From Crossiella cryophila (GTDB lineage: Bacteria; Actinomycetota; Actinomycetes; Mycobacteriales; Pseudonocardiaceae), in the NCBI RefSeq assembly GCF_014204915.1, contig NZ_JACHMH010000001.1, forward strand, positions 4,675,501-4,739,500: DNA of 64,000 nucleotides. The letters are read 5' to 3'. Of this stretch, positions 18,237 to 27,669 are shown piece after piece. Position 1 is the first letter of the stretch; each line of letters opens with the position of its first letter. A program made the position numbers and the translations under genes. Below the pieces are notes generated by a model. It had not been told where the DNA came from. It searched no databases and worked only from the letters and a program-made list of their open reading frames with translations.

Positions 18237-19223
18237 GTGCGGGCATGGCGGGTGCACGAGCTGGGCGAGCCGCGGGATGTGCTCAAGCTGGACGAGGTTC
18301 CGGACCCGGTGGCAGGCCCCGGCCAGCTGCTGGTGAAGGTCCGGGCGACCGCGCTGAACTTCCCGGACGTGCTGATCTGCCGTGGTCAGTACCAGGTTCG
18401 CCCGCCACTGCCGTTCACACCGGGGGTCGAGCTTTGCGGTGAAGTGGTCGCGCTCGGTGAGGGCGCGACCGGCTGGTCGGTCGGCGATCGCGTCATCGCC
18501 ACCCCCGCGCCGCCCAACGGCGGACTTGCCGAATACGTCACAGTCAACGCGAACGAGGTGATCCCGGCGCCGGAGTCCCTCGACGACGCGCAGGCCGCCG
18601 GGTTCCACATCGCCTACCAGACCGGCTGGTTCGGCCTGCGCCGCCGGGCGGAGCTGGCCGAGGGCGAGACCCTGCTCGTGCACGCGGCCGCAGGCGGGGT
18701 CGGCAGCGCGGCCATCCAGCTGGGCAAGGCAGCGGGCGCCACGGTGATCGGCGTGGTCGGCGGCGCGCGCAAGGCCGAGGTGGCCAAGCAGCTGGGCGCG
18801 GACCTGGTGATCGACCGCAAGCAGGAGGACGTGATCGCCACGGTGAAGGAGTTCACCGGCGGCCGCGGCGTGGACGTGGTCTACGACCCGGTCGGCGGCG
18901 ACTCCTTCCGCGCCTCCACCAAGGTCATCGCCTTCGAGGGCCGGATCGTCATCGTCGGCTTCGCCAGCGGCGAGATCCCCAGCGCGGCGATGAACCACGC
19001 CCTGGTCAAGAACTACTCGCTGCTGGGCCTGCACTGGGGCCTGTACACGCACAAGGACCCGGCCTCGGTCCGCCAGGCGAGCCTGGAACTGGCCGCACTG
19101 GCCGATCAGGGCCTGCTCGACCCGCTGGTCGGCGAGCGGCTGCCACTGGCCGAGGCGCCAGCTGGCCTGCAACGACTCGCCGACGGCGACTCCGTCGGCC
19201 GGGTCGTGGTCACGATGGACTGA
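18237..19223 (+). CDS. NADPH:quinone oxidoreductase (zinc-less medium-chain dehydrogenase)
   Basis: The 328-residue protein has the quinone reductase pattern: an N-terminal GroES-like domain (RATALNFPDVLICRGQYQ, PGVELCGEVVALGEG) and a Rossmann domain with HAAAGGVGSAAIQLGKAAGA, the AAxGGVG nucleotide loop. The Cys/His residues that bind zinc in alcohol dehydrogenases are absent. It would reduce quinones or enones using NADPH in the cytosol. I chose GTG at 18237 because GGAGG lies 6 bases upstream; an in-frame ATG at 18192 lies inside the nrd promoter region. Its stop overlaps the start of the LysR gene (TGATG). Confidence 0.88.
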   Translation: MRAWRVHELGEPRDVLKLDEVPDPVAGPGQLLVKVRATALNFPDVLICRGQYQVRPPLPFTPGVELCGEVVALGEGATGWSVGDRVIATPAPPNGGLAEYVTVNANEVIPAPESLDDAQAAGFHIAYQTGWFGLRRRAELAEGETLLVHAAAGGVGSAAIQLGKAAGATVIGVVGGARKAEVAKQLGADLVIDRKQEDVIATVKEFTGGRGVDVVYDPVGGDSFRASTKVIAFEGRIVIVGFASGEIPSAAMNHALVKNYSLLGLHWGLYTHKDPASVRQASLELAALADQGLLDPLVGERLPLAEAPAGLQRLADGDSVGRVVVTMD

Positions 19224-20146
19224 TGGAGTTACGCGAGATCGAGGCTTTCCTGGTGCTGGCCGAGGAACTCCACTTCGGCCGCACCGCGGCTCGCCTGCAC
19301 CTGACCCAGGGGCGGGTGAGCCAGACGATCCGGGCCCTGGAGCGGGAGATCGGCGGCACGCTGTTCGAGCGGACCAGCCGCTCGGTCCGGCTCACCGGGC
19401 TGGGCGAGGAGTTCCTCACCGGCGCCAGGGCCGGGCACGAGCAGCTGCTGAGCACCCTGCGCGCGTGCCAGGTGCTCGCGCGCGGGGTCAACGGCACGCT
19501 GCGGGTGGGTTATCACCCGTCGATGGGCCTGGACTTCGTCACCGGACTGGTGCGGGCCTTCGAGGCCAGGCACCCGCGGTGCGCGATCCGGCTCAACGCC
19601 ACCGAGATCGGCCCGGACCTGCTGCCGGTCTTCGCCGGCGCGCAGGTGGTGCTCACCTGGTCCCCGGGTGACCCGGAACTGTTGCGGGACACCGGACTCG
19701 GCGTCGGACCGGTGCTGGCCAAACATGCACGGGCACTGGTCACCCCGGCCGATCACCCACTGGCCCGCGGCGAGTCCATCTGCGTCGAGGACCTGGCCGG
19801 GCACCTGCTGTGCAACCCCACCAACTCCGCGCCGCCCGCGCACCGGGCCGCCTGGACCCCGGTGGTCACCCCCTCCGGCCGCCCGATCCCACAGACCTCC
19901 GATGACCTGTGCACGCTGACCGGCAAGACCAGCATGCTGGTCGACGACGCGCTGATCCTGGTCGCCCGCGGCATCGGCCTGCACTGCTCGGTGGCCGGGG
20001 TGCTGGACCGGATGCCGTTCCCCGGCCTGGTCGCGGTGCCGATCAGGGACCTGCCGCCGATGCTGGCCGTCCCGGTGTGGCAACAGGACTCGGCCGAGGT
20101 CCGGGCCTTCGTGGACCTGGCCGCCGAGTACTCGCCGATCGATTAG
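19223..20146 (+). CDS. LysR-family transcriptional regulator
   Basis: The 307-residue protein begins with a classical LysR helix-turn-helix: MELREIEAFLVLAEELHFGR, then AARLHLTQGRVSQTIRALER, residues about 1-60. The C-terminal periplasmic-binding-like effector domain follows (TLRVGYHPSMGLDFVTGLVR). Translational overlap with the quinone reductase gene suggests that they form one unit, so the regulator may control the reductase or respond to a quinone-like compound; this is inference. LysR genes are more often divergent from their targets, so it may also act elsewhere. Confidence 0.9.
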   Translation: MELREIEAFLVLAEELHFGRTAARLHLTQGRVSQTIRALEREIGGTLFERTSRSVRLTGLGEEFLTGARAGHEQLLSTLRACQVLARGVNGTLRVGYHPSMGLDFVTGLVRAFEARHPRCAIRLNATEIGPDLLPVFAGAQVVLTWSPGDPELLRDTGLGVGPVLAKHARALVTPADHPLARGESICVEDLAGHLLCNPTNSAPPAHRAAWTPVVTPSGRPIPQTSDDLCTLTGKTSMLVDDALILVARGIGLHCSVAGVLDRMPFPGLVAVPIRDLPPMLAVPVWQQDSAEVRAFVDLAAEYSPID

Positions 20147-20213
20147 CCCGGCTAATCGGAACCATTGATGATCGACTGTTGTTCCGGCTGACCGCCGATC
20201 ACAGACTTCCCCC

Positions 20214-20822
20214 GTGCTCACCAGACTTCTCGCGACCACCGTCGCACTGACCCTGACCCTGCTCGCCTCCTGCGCCTCCGCCCCGGCCAGCCCCGAGGTG
20301 CCCACCCTGGTCCGCAACGGCCTGCCCGGCCCGGCACACCAGCGCCTGCAACCGCTCATCGGTGAGTGGGAGGTGGAGATGCGCACCTTCATCGCCGGCG
20401 GCACCCCGGAGAAACCGTTGGTGGCCAAGGACGTCAAGGGCACCCGCCGCTGGGTGGAGGGCACCGGCGGCCGCCACCTCCAGGAGGAGCTGACCGGCAC
20501 CTTCAACGGCGGCCCGTACTACCGGCTCGGCTGGCTGGCGCACGCGAACATGGCCAAGCAGTACGAGTTCGTCACCATCGACGCGCTCAACGCGGCCATG
20601 ATGAGCTACCACGGCCCCTCCGACAACGGCTCGGCCGAGCTGAACATGACGGGTGAGTTCGTGGACCAGGGCGTGCTGGGCGACGCCTACATCGGCAAGA
20701 CCATCCGGATGCGTACGGTCATCCGGTTCGAGACGCCGGACCGGCAGGTGATCGACCTGCTGTTCACCCCGCCGGGGGAGCCGGAGCGACTGGCCGACCG
20801 CAAGACCTACACCCGCCGCTAG
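20214..20822 (+). CDS. Lipoprotein with DUF1579-like domain
   Basis: The 202-residue product starts at GTG and has a lipoprotein signal (LLATTVALTLTLLASCAS, Cys about residue 20). The mature part begins with HQRLQPLIGEWEVEMRTFIA, resembling the DUF1579 family (GxW in a lipocalin-like beta barrel). It would be anchored on the outer face of the membrane. Function unknown. No clear ribosome binding site precedes the GTG. It overlaps the end of a convergent hypothetical gene by four bases. Confidence 0.72.
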   Translation: MLTRLLATTVALTLTLLASCASAPASPEVPTLVRNGLPGPAHQRLQPLIGEWEVEMRTFIAGGTPEKPLVAKDVKGTRRWVEGTGGRHLQEELTGTFNGGPYYRLGWLAHANMAKQYEFVTIDALNAAMMSYHGPSDNGSAELNMTGEFVDQGVLGDAYIGKTIRMRTVIRFETPDRQVIDLLFTPPGEPERLADRKTYTRR

Positions 20823-21223
20823 CAGATCACGGGGCGGTTGGCGTTGAGGAACTCGAAGCGGCGGGCGAACCAGTGCTGCCGCCACTGGGCGAAGACCGCG
20901 TCGGCCACATCGGTCAGGTGCGCCCCGCGGTCGACCTGGTAGACGACGCACACCCAGCTGGCGTCGAGGTGCACCACCAGGTCGCGTGGCCGCCTGAGGG
21001 CCCGCAGCAGGGTCGCGGCCTGGGGGCCGCGTTCGCCCGCCTCCCCGTCGTCCAGGCAGCGGGCCAGGTCGCCGATCGCCTGGGCGGCGGTGTCGAACAT
21101 CGACCACCGGTACTTCGGCGACGGCGGCCCGGCCGCCCACGGGTGGAAGAACGCCGAGGAACTCCAGCCGGGCCCGAGGCGATCATCGCGCTCTCCCGGG
21201 CTCGGCTCGCGTTCGGTGGGCAT
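20819..21223 (-). CDS. Hypothetical protein
   Basis: A 134-residue soluble protein starting MPTEREPSPGERDD and ending NANRPVIC. A helix-rich middle (TAAQAIGDLARCLDDGE) is followed by a beta stretch (RDLVVHLDASWVCVVYQVDR). I do not recognise it. Upstream GTG at 21259 would lengthen it by 12 residues. Competing minus-strand frames over the same DNA look like shadows because they are rich in Arg/Gly/Pro. It is probably the only real gene here. Confidence 0.5.
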   Translation of the reverse strand: MPTEREPSPGERDDRLGPGWSSSAFFHPWAAGPPSPKYRWSMFDTAAQAIGDLARCLDDGEAGERGPQAATLLRALRRPRDLVVHLDASWVCVVYQVDRGAHLTDVADAVFAQWRQHWFARRFEFLNANRPVIC

Positions 21224-21334
21224 GATGCTGTTGTAGCCGGTGAACGTCGCTGGACTCACCCCCTCATCCCAGGGATGCCGGTCGATGTTGTCGACCTGGT
21301 TCCAGGGACAACCGATCAGGAACCCGGACCGCCG

Positions 21335-22150
21335 CTAGCCGAGCCGGGACAGGTAGGTCATGGTCTCGCCGGGCAGTTCGATCAGCCGGATCGCCCTGCC
21401 CTCGTCCTTGGCGACGTCCACCGCGGCCAGGCCAGCGCTGATCAGCCGCACGGCACGCGGGTCGGGGCCGGTCTCGAAGGGTTGGGGCGCGGTGGATCCG
21501 CGCACCAGCACGGTCCGGCCCGGCGCCCCGATCTCGCCGTCGCGGACCAGGCTCAGCCGGGCCAGGCCGGGCAGGCAGGAGATCGACACCGGCAGGTCGC
21601 CGCGGCCCAGTGGGACCGGAACTCCCGCGCCGCGGCGGAACGTGCCGGTGCGGTTCGGGGTGGTGCCTGCCAGGCAGCGGCCGTCGCCGGTGGTGATCAC
21701 CTCGGGCCAGGTGTCCTCGGTCAGCTGGTCGAGGTCGGGCGCGTGGTAGGTGCGGACGGTGCGGCCGATCCCGAGCAGGCCCTGGTCCAGGGCGGTCGGG
21801 TATTGGGCGGCCGGGACTGTCCTCAGTGGACGGAGGGTTCGGCCGGTGCGGTCCAGTTCCAGCACCTCCGCGCCGAGGCCGTCGTCGAGGCCGGAGAGGA
21901 TCAGGGGGCGGGCGGCGACCGTGAGCAGCGCGGTGTCCAGTGGCCGGTCCGGGGCGGCGGTGCCGGGCAGTCTGGCCAGCGGCAGGGCCTGGGCGGTGGC
22001 GGTGTCCAGGCCGACCAATAGTTTCCGGTCGCCGTCCCGGACCACGACGAACGAGCCTGCCGCGGCCCAGTCGGTGCTCAGCGGGCGGGCGCAACCGGCC
22101 AGCAGCAGCACGGCCAGGCCCAGTGCGGCGATCCGGCGCGTGGTCACCAC
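21335..22150 (-). CDS. Lipoprotein of the MacB-like ABC cluster
   Basis: A 271-residue lipoprotein: signal IAALGLAVLLLAGCARPL, lipobox LAGC with Cys near 20. The mature part is beta-rich with repeated hydrophobic strands (GSFVVVRDGDRKLLVGLDTA, PLILSGLDDGLGAEVLELDR), perhaps a propeller. Its start overlaps the end of the permease gene by 7 bases, so it is the last gene of a leftward operon with ATPase and permease. It could be the extracytoplasmic partner of the transporter. No specific family recognised. Confidence 0.72.
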   Translation of the reverse strand: MVTTRRIAALGLAVLLLAGCARPLSTDWAAAGSFVVVRDGDRKLLVGLDTATAQALPLARLPGTAAPDRPLDTALLTVAARPLILSGLDDGLGAEVLELDRTGRTLRPLRTVPAAQYPTALDQGLLGIGRTVRTYHAPDLDQLTEDTWPEVITTGDGRCLAGTTPNRTGTFRRGAGVPVPLGRGDLPVSISCLPGLARLSLVRDGEIGAPGRTVLVRGSTAPQPFETGPDPRAVRLISAGLAAVDVAKDEGRAIRLIELPGETMTYLSRLG

Positions 22151-23153
22151 TCCCGCAGGGCGCGTTCGGGCGGCAGGGCTGCGGCCCGGATGGCCGGGCG
22201 GAGTGCGCCGAGCAGGGTGCGGCCGCCGAGGCCGGCGGTGGCGGCGGCGACCGCGAGGTTGCCCAGCAGCACGCCCGCCGCCCCGGCGAGCAGCCCGGCG
22301 ATGGCCAGTTCGGTCAGCAGCAGGGCCAGGATCCGGCGGCGGGGGAAGCCGATCGCCTTGAGCACGCCGATCTCCCTGGTCCGGCCGCGCACGAACGAAC
22401 CGGCCAGGGTCAGGCCGGAGAACAGGCTGAACGCCAGCAGCAGGGCCAGTACGAGATAGGCGAAGGTGGACAACAGTTCCAGCGCGGCCGGCACCTCATC
22501 GGCCTGGGCCACCAGCACGTTCGCCGAGGAATATCCTTGCTGGGAAAGGAAGTCCGCCTCGGGCACACCGGCCTTGGCCGCGGCCAGGCGGACCGTCAGC
22601 GCGGGATCGGCGTAGGCCGGATCGTAGAGCCCGGCCACCTGGATCCGCTCGGTGAGCGGCTCGCCCTGCCCTGGGGCGACCTGCCGGGTGGCGGTGACCT
22701 CCAGCCCGGTGCCCTGGATGCGGGCGGGCAGCACGACCTCGTTGTCCCGCAACGGGAAAAGCTCGGGCCGGGTGCTCGCGGTCACCGGCGGTCGCCGCGA
22801 GTCCTGGGGCACGGTGGCGTAGAGCAGCTCGCCGGGCACGGTGTCGGTCTTGATGCCGAAGGCGGCCTGGAGGGTGGGCTCGACCGCGCCGAGATTCTCC
22901 ACTCCGCGCAGCTTGTCGAGGTTTCCGCTGGTCAGGGCCAGGGTGTCGGTTCGTTCGGGTGTGGCGCGCAGTTCGATGGTGCGGAGGGCCGGGCCTTCGG
23001 CGATCCCGGCCCTGGTCCGCTCCGCCGCCCGGCCGACCAGACCGGCGGCGAGCAGGGCGAGCAGACAGCCCAGCACGGTCACCAGGATCAGCGGGGTGAG
23101 GCGGCCGCGGTACTGCCGCAGGTTGCGCCAGGCGATCAGCAGGGTGCGGTGGG

Positions 23154-23157
<4 letters not shown>
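22144..23157 (-). CDS. ABC transporter permease (FtsX/MacB type)
   Basis: The 337-residue protein has one N-terminal membrane helix (LTPLILVTVLGCLLALLAAG), an extracytoplasmic domain of about 180 residues, then three C-terminal helices in an FtsX domain (TFAYLVLALLLAFSLFSGLT ... RTREIGVLKAIGFPRRRILA). The coupling motif REIGVLKAIGF is diagnostic. Such MacB-type transporters use mechanotransmission to export peptides or to signal, instead of moving substrate through the membrane core. It overlaps the ATPase gene by 4 bases (ATGA). Confidence 0.88.
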
Positions 23158-23816
<659 letters not shown>

Positions 23817-23829
23817 AGTTCGCTGCCGA

Positions 23830-24994
23830 TCAGGGGTTGGCGGTCAGCCACAGCGCGTCGGCGGTGGCGGACAGGTCGCGGTCACGGCTCGCGCGATCGC
23901 GGTAGTGGGCGCCGGGATGTTGTTGCGGCGCAACGACTCCACTCCGGCGCGCAGCTCACGCAGGCTGAGCGCGCCCGCTTCCCGCGTCAGCAGTCCGGGC
24001 AGGGTGGCCAGTTCGGCGCGCAGGCGCGGTGGCGCCGCGTCGCTGGTGAGGCCGAGCAGCCGCCAGGCGGTGAGCCGCTCCGCCCGGTTCGTCGGCCGCC
24101 AGTCGGTCAGTCGCGGCAGCGGGAGGTCCGGCGCGAGCCTGATCTGGAGCTGCCGCAGGTTCACCCAGCGCGTGGCGGCCTCCTTGGTGATCTCCGCCGG
24201 CACCGCGCCGGACAGGGCGATCAGCGCGCGCCGGTCCAGGGCGCTGTCGGACTGGCCGGTGGCGCGGCGGGTCAGCGCGGCCTTGGCCAGCGTCGCCGGA
24301 TCCAGTTCGGCCCGTCCCGCCAGTTCGTCGACCCCGGTCACCAGCAGCCGGTCGTCGTCGCCGAGGCCGGCCTGGGCCCGGATCGCGGCCGGGTCGGCCA
24401 GGCCGAGTGCCCTGGTGGCGGCGCGCAGCGTGCACGCCTGATAGGGGTTGGTCAGCTCGGCGGCGCGGGCGTCCAGCCAGCCGGAGATCCGCTGCCGGGT
24501 GGCCTGGTCGACCCGGATGTCGTTGTCGGACAGGACTTCCAGCCCGGCGGCGGTGGTGGCCAGCCTGCTCCAGTCCTCCGCCGCGCCATCCTCGAGGTAG
24601 CCGCCGGGCTGGACCGCGGCGCGGATCCGCTCCGGGTCCGGGGCGCCGGCGGGGACACCGGTGGCATGCCCGATCCGGTTGAGGTACCAGCGGTTCCACA
24701 CCGCCGGGCCGGTCAGCTCGGCCGGGGCACCGCGCCGGGGGCGAGTGCGGGCGGGCGTTGTCCGGCCAGTGCCAGCACCTGGTCGGCGTAGGCCGTCTCG
24801 GACAGGCTGGGCGCGGCCGAGGTGGCCAGGGCTGGGCGGTAGAAGAGCCCGTTGTCCGCGCGCAGCCCTTCGAGCTGGCGGGCGAGCGGGGACAGCGGGG
24901 CAGGCGGGCCGGTGGGCCAGTACAGCGTGGCCAGGGCCACCGCCAGCGCGACCGCCACCGGCAGCCACCTCAGCACCACCGGCCGGCCGGGCAT
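23830..24994 (-). pseudogene. Anchored exported helical protein, interrupted by two frameshifts
   Basis: The coding signal runs through three frames. From ATG 24994 the first frame gives a membrane anchor (LRWLPVAVALAVALATLYWP) and about 90 residues ending at a stop at 24713. The next frame continues naturally with AELTGPAVWNRWYLNRIGHA to near 23900. A third frame gives the end DLSATADALWLTANP at 23830. Each junction needs one missing base; the first lies near a run of four G at 24724-24727. With both restored the length is exactly 389 codons. The protein is alpha-helical, perhaps a toroid of repeats; family unknown. Either the gene is decaying or the sequence has errors. It lies 14 bases before the ABC ATPase gene. 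Confidence 0.6.
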
Positions 24995-24998
24995 CGGC

Positions 24999-25320
24999 TC
25001 AGACCCGCGCGATCGCGCTGCGCGGCGTGCCGTACTTGGGCACGTGCGCCACCGCCTCGGAGTTGGCGCCGATGCCGGTGGCGGTGAAGGTGGCCCTGTT
25101 CTTGATCCAGGCCGCGTTCTTCGGGTTGTTCCCGATCATTTTCGCCGAGGTCTTCCAGTCACCGCAGCCACTCCAGGAGAAGGACTGGATCCACCTCCAG
25201 GCGATTGCCGCCCGGATAGTTCACGGTGCCGGTGTTCTGGTTCGCCATTGCCGACGGTGCGAACAACGTGGCGGCCGCCAGTGTGATGACGCCGAACGCC
25301 ATCGCTTTCCTGAGGTTCAT
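24999..25320 (-). pseudogene. Small exported peptide gene with one frameshift
   Basis: ATG 25320 opens MNLRKAMAFGVITLAAATLF and a signal peptide ending APSAMA, then ANQNTGTVNYPGGN. That frame stops at 25159, but the +1 frame continues with WIQSFSWSGCGDWKTSAKMI and ends KYGTPRSAIARV at 24999. Removing one base near 25190-25240 gives an uninterrupted 106-residue precursor of about 80 mature residues. The next gene starts 5 bases further on. The product is a secreted peptide rich in Lys, Asn and Trp; I do not recognise the family. Adjacent MacB-type transporter genes suggest a bacteriocin-like or signalling role, but this is a guess. Confidence 0.55.
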
Positions 25321-25352
25321 GAATTCAGCATGCGCGCGGTTTCCGGAATCGA

Positions 25353-25988
25353 CTAGGACCGGCATGAGTTCCCGCCGGAGTCCGGACAGGAGCAGCGGCC
25401 GAGTAGCCGGTGCAGCCGCAGACCGACCACCTCGCCGATCACCGCGTGCACCACCTGGTGACTCAGCAGTCCGGGACCGGTCGCAGGCACCGCGCGGCGC
25501 AGGCCGTCCAGTGCGGTGGTGAGTGATTCCGGCTGGAAGCCCAGTGGCGCAAACAGTTCAGCCAGGAAGAGCAGCCCCGCCCGGTACGGCACGCCGATCC
25601 GCTCCAGCCGGGCCACCGCGGTGAGCAGCGCGGACGCCCCCGGCCGCACCCCGTCCCCGGTGATCAGCACGACGCCGTGGTCGACCAGCGGGCGCGCGGC
25701 CGCGCTGCCGGCCCGGTGCAGCCGGTGGAATTCCTGGAGCAGGCCGGTCAGCGGGGTGTGCGCCGCTTCGGCCATGAGTCGCCGGATCGCGGCCAGGTTG
25801 AGGCCCTCTCGCTGGTATTCGGAGATGCGCCGGATCGCGGTGAGGTGTTCGTCACCAAAGCGCAGCCGGCCATTGATCATAGGCACCGGCGGCAGTAATC
25901 CCTTGGTCCGGTACTCCCGAATAGTGCGTTCTGCCACGTTTGCCCGAGTGGTCAGCTCGGAAACCGTGAAAAATCGCATGCCCCGCAT
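25353..25988 (-). CDS. MerR-family transcriptional regulator
   Basis: The 211-residue protein begins MRGMRFFTVSELTTRANVAE, followed by RTIREYRTKGLLPPVP and RLRFGDEHLTAIRRISEYQR: the MerR winged helix, with Y and GLLPP in their standard places. The C-terminal 130 residues form an effector domain I do not recognise; it ends in a Cys/Ser-rich tail (RCSCPDSGGNSCRS). ATG 25988 is chosen because AGGAG lies 8 bases upstream. It is divergent from the polysaccharide lyase gene and lies 32 bases ahead of the exported peptide gene, so it could regulate either. Confidence 0.85.
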   Translation of the reverse strand: MRGMRFFTVSELTTRANVAERTIREYRTKGLLPPVPMINGRLRFGDEHLTAIRRISEYQREGLNLAAIRRLMAEAAHTPLTGLLQEFHRLHRAGSAAARPLVDHGVVLITGDGVRPGASALLTAVARLERIGVPYRAGLLFLAELFAPLGFQPESLTTALDGLRRAVPATGPGLLSHQVVHAVIGEVVGLRLHRLLGRCSCPDSGGNSCRS

Positions 25989-26126
25989 ATGACAATCTCC
26001 TTGCGAACAGCCGCCTCCCCGGCGGGCGGCCCGCGCAGGGAAACATCGCGTTTCGACGATGTCAAATAGTCCCGAGTCCCTGACCTGGCTGTTCACATCC
26101 ATGATCAACGGACTTCGGCAGGGTTC

Positions 26127-26156
26127 TTGACTAAACATCGGATGTGTACCTAGCGT
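26127..26156 (+). promoter_or_regulatory. MerR-type promoter of the polysaccharide lyase gene
   Basis: TTGACT (26127-26132) and TAGCGT (26151-26156) are 18 bases apart, slightly too far for a normal promoter. The dyad ACATCGGATGT (26135-26145) sits in the spacer, as in promoters that MerR proteins activate by twisting DNA. A related inverted repeat ACATCG-N8-CGATGT lies at 26043-26062 on the side of the divergent merR gene. The link to this MerR is inferred. Confidence 0.5.
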
Positions 26157-26194
26157 GTGCTCACCGCCGCGCCGTCTCACTGGAGAGCTGGCAC

Positions 26195-27580
26195 ATGAAG
26201 CAACGAACCGCCATGCTGCTGCCTGTTCTGGCCGCCGCTATCGTCCTCACCCTGCCGTCTGCCGCGACGGCCGGGTCCACCGGCGCCGAAGTGGTGCGGG
26301 TGAACAGCCTGTCCGCCCTGCAGAACGCGCTCAACTCGGCCAAACCGGGCGACCGGATCGAACTGGCCGACGGCAGTTACAACGCCACCGGTGCCATCAC
26401 CGTCCGCCGTTCCGGCACCGCGTCCGCGCCGATCACGGTCAGCGCGGCAAACGTTGGCAAGGCGGTCATCACCGGGTCCACCGGGTTCGCCTTCGACAAC
26501 GTCAGTTACGTGACGCTGAACGGATTCTCCCTGCGGCACGGCGGTTCGCTGTCCGTGCCGACCGGGGCGCACCACATCCGGTTGAGCCGCAACACGATCC
26601 AGTTCGCCGGTGACGGGAACTGGGTCAACATCAACGGAAACGACGTGGAGATCGACCGCAACACCTTCCAGAACCGCAGCACCGCCGGGGTCTTCCTGCA
26701 GATCGCCGGGCCGAGCGACAACGTCGCCAAGCGCACCAAGGTGCACCACAACTACTTCTACAATCACACCTTCGCCGGGGCCAACGGCGGTGAGTCGATC
26801 CGCCTGGGCTTCAGCCACAAGCAGAGCTACTCGGCCAACGCGGTCATCGAGCACAACCTGTTCGAGAAGGCCAACGGCGACCCCGAGGCGATCTCGGTGA
26901 AGGCATCGGACAACACCATCCGGTACAACACCATCCGGGACAGCAAGGGCTACATCGTGCTGCGGCACGGCCACCGCAACCTGGTGGAGGGCAACCTGCT
27001 GCTGGGCAACACCGGCATCCGCTTCCACGGCAACGACCACAAGATCATCAACAACTACGTGGCGGCCACCGGTGGACGCGCGCTGGTCTTCGGCAAGGGC
27101 TCGGAGGCGGACAGCTCGCCGACCAGCACCGGGCACGACCGGCCGGACCGGGTCGTCGTCGCCTACAACACCCTGCTGGGCACCAGCTCGGTGGTGGACA
27201 GCGACGGCGGCGACTTCCTGCCCAAGGACTGCGTGCTGGCCAACAACATCATCGTGGGCAGCTCCGGTTCGCTGGTGAACATGCGCGCCGGGTCCACGGT
27301 CAAGTACGAGGGCAACATCGCCTACGGCGCCGGCGCGGGCATGCCCTCGGGCGGCTACCGCAACGTCGACCCGAAGCTGGTCACCGACGCCAACGGGCTC
27401 AAGCGACTCAGCTCGGGCAGCCCGGCCATCGACGCCGGGGCTGGCAGCTATTCCTTTGTCACCAACGACTTCGACCCGCACGAGCGCAGCGGCAAGCTGG
27501 ACGTGGGCGCGGACGAGTTCGGTGGTTCGGTGGCCCGCAAGCCGCTGCAGAAGGCCGACGTGGGTCCGTCGGCTCCGTGA
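26195..27580 (+). CDS. Secreted polysaccharide lyase family 6-like beta-helix protein
   Basis: The 461-residue protein has a signal peptide (MLLPVLAAAIVLTLPSAATA) and a right-handed beta-helix built of NTIRYN/NLVEGN-type rungs. Catalytic residues of chondroitinase B-like PL6 enzymes are visible: Lys236 in ISVKASDNTI and Arg257 in IVLRHGHRN, with the same 21-residue spacing as the Lys-Arg pair of chondroitinase B. It should cleave a uronic-acid polysaccharide (alginate or a glycosaminoglycan) outside the cell. ATG at 26195 follows GGAGAG. A MerR-like promoter lies upstream and a strong hairpin downstream. Confidence 0.85.
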   Translation: MKQRTAMLLPVLAAAIVLTLPSAATAGSTGAEVVRVNSLSALQNALNSAKPGDRIELADGSYNATGAITVRRSGTASAPITVSAANVGKAVITGSTGFAFDNVSYVTLNGFSLRHGGSLSVPTGAHHIRLSRNTIQFAGDGNWVNINGNDVEIDRNTFQNRSTAGVFLQIAGPSDNVAKRTKVHHNYFYNHTFAGANGGESIRLGFSHKQSYSANAVIEHNLFEKANGDPEAISVKASDNTIRYNTIRDSKGYIVLRHGHRNLVEGNLLLGNTGIRFHGNDHKIINNYVAATGGRALVFGKGSEADSSPTSTGHDRPDRVVVAYNTLLGTSSVVDSDGGDFLPKDCVLANNIIVGSSGSLVNMRAGSTVKYEGNIAYGAGAGMPSGGYRNVDPKLVTDANGLKRLSSGSPAIDAGAGSYSFVTNDFDPHERSGKLDVGADEFGGSVARKPLQKADVGPSAP

Positions 27581-27585
27581 GTCAC

Positions 27586-27619
27586 CCGGTGGGGGTGGGG
27601 CTAGCCCTACCCCCACCGG
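27586..27619. terminator. Hairpin terminator after the lyase gene
   Basis: A 34-bp near-perfect inverted repeat with a single G/T mismatch, made of G and C runs around a CTAG centre, starting 6 bases after the stop codon. Confidence 0.75.
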
Positions 27620-27669
27620 AGGTGGTGACCCGATCGTGCGCGCGCCCGGTGGTCACTACGGTTGCCCGC

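Noticed and set aside
24999-25320. Lactococcin 972-type bacteriocin identity for the exported peptide
   Set aside because: ABC context is similar, but the typical Y-S-x-Y/H-x-S pattern is not visible in the corrected mature sequence.
27577-27669. Earlier GTG start for the DUF4097 lipoprotein
   Set aside because: It would translate through the terminator hairpin and bury the lipoprotein signal.
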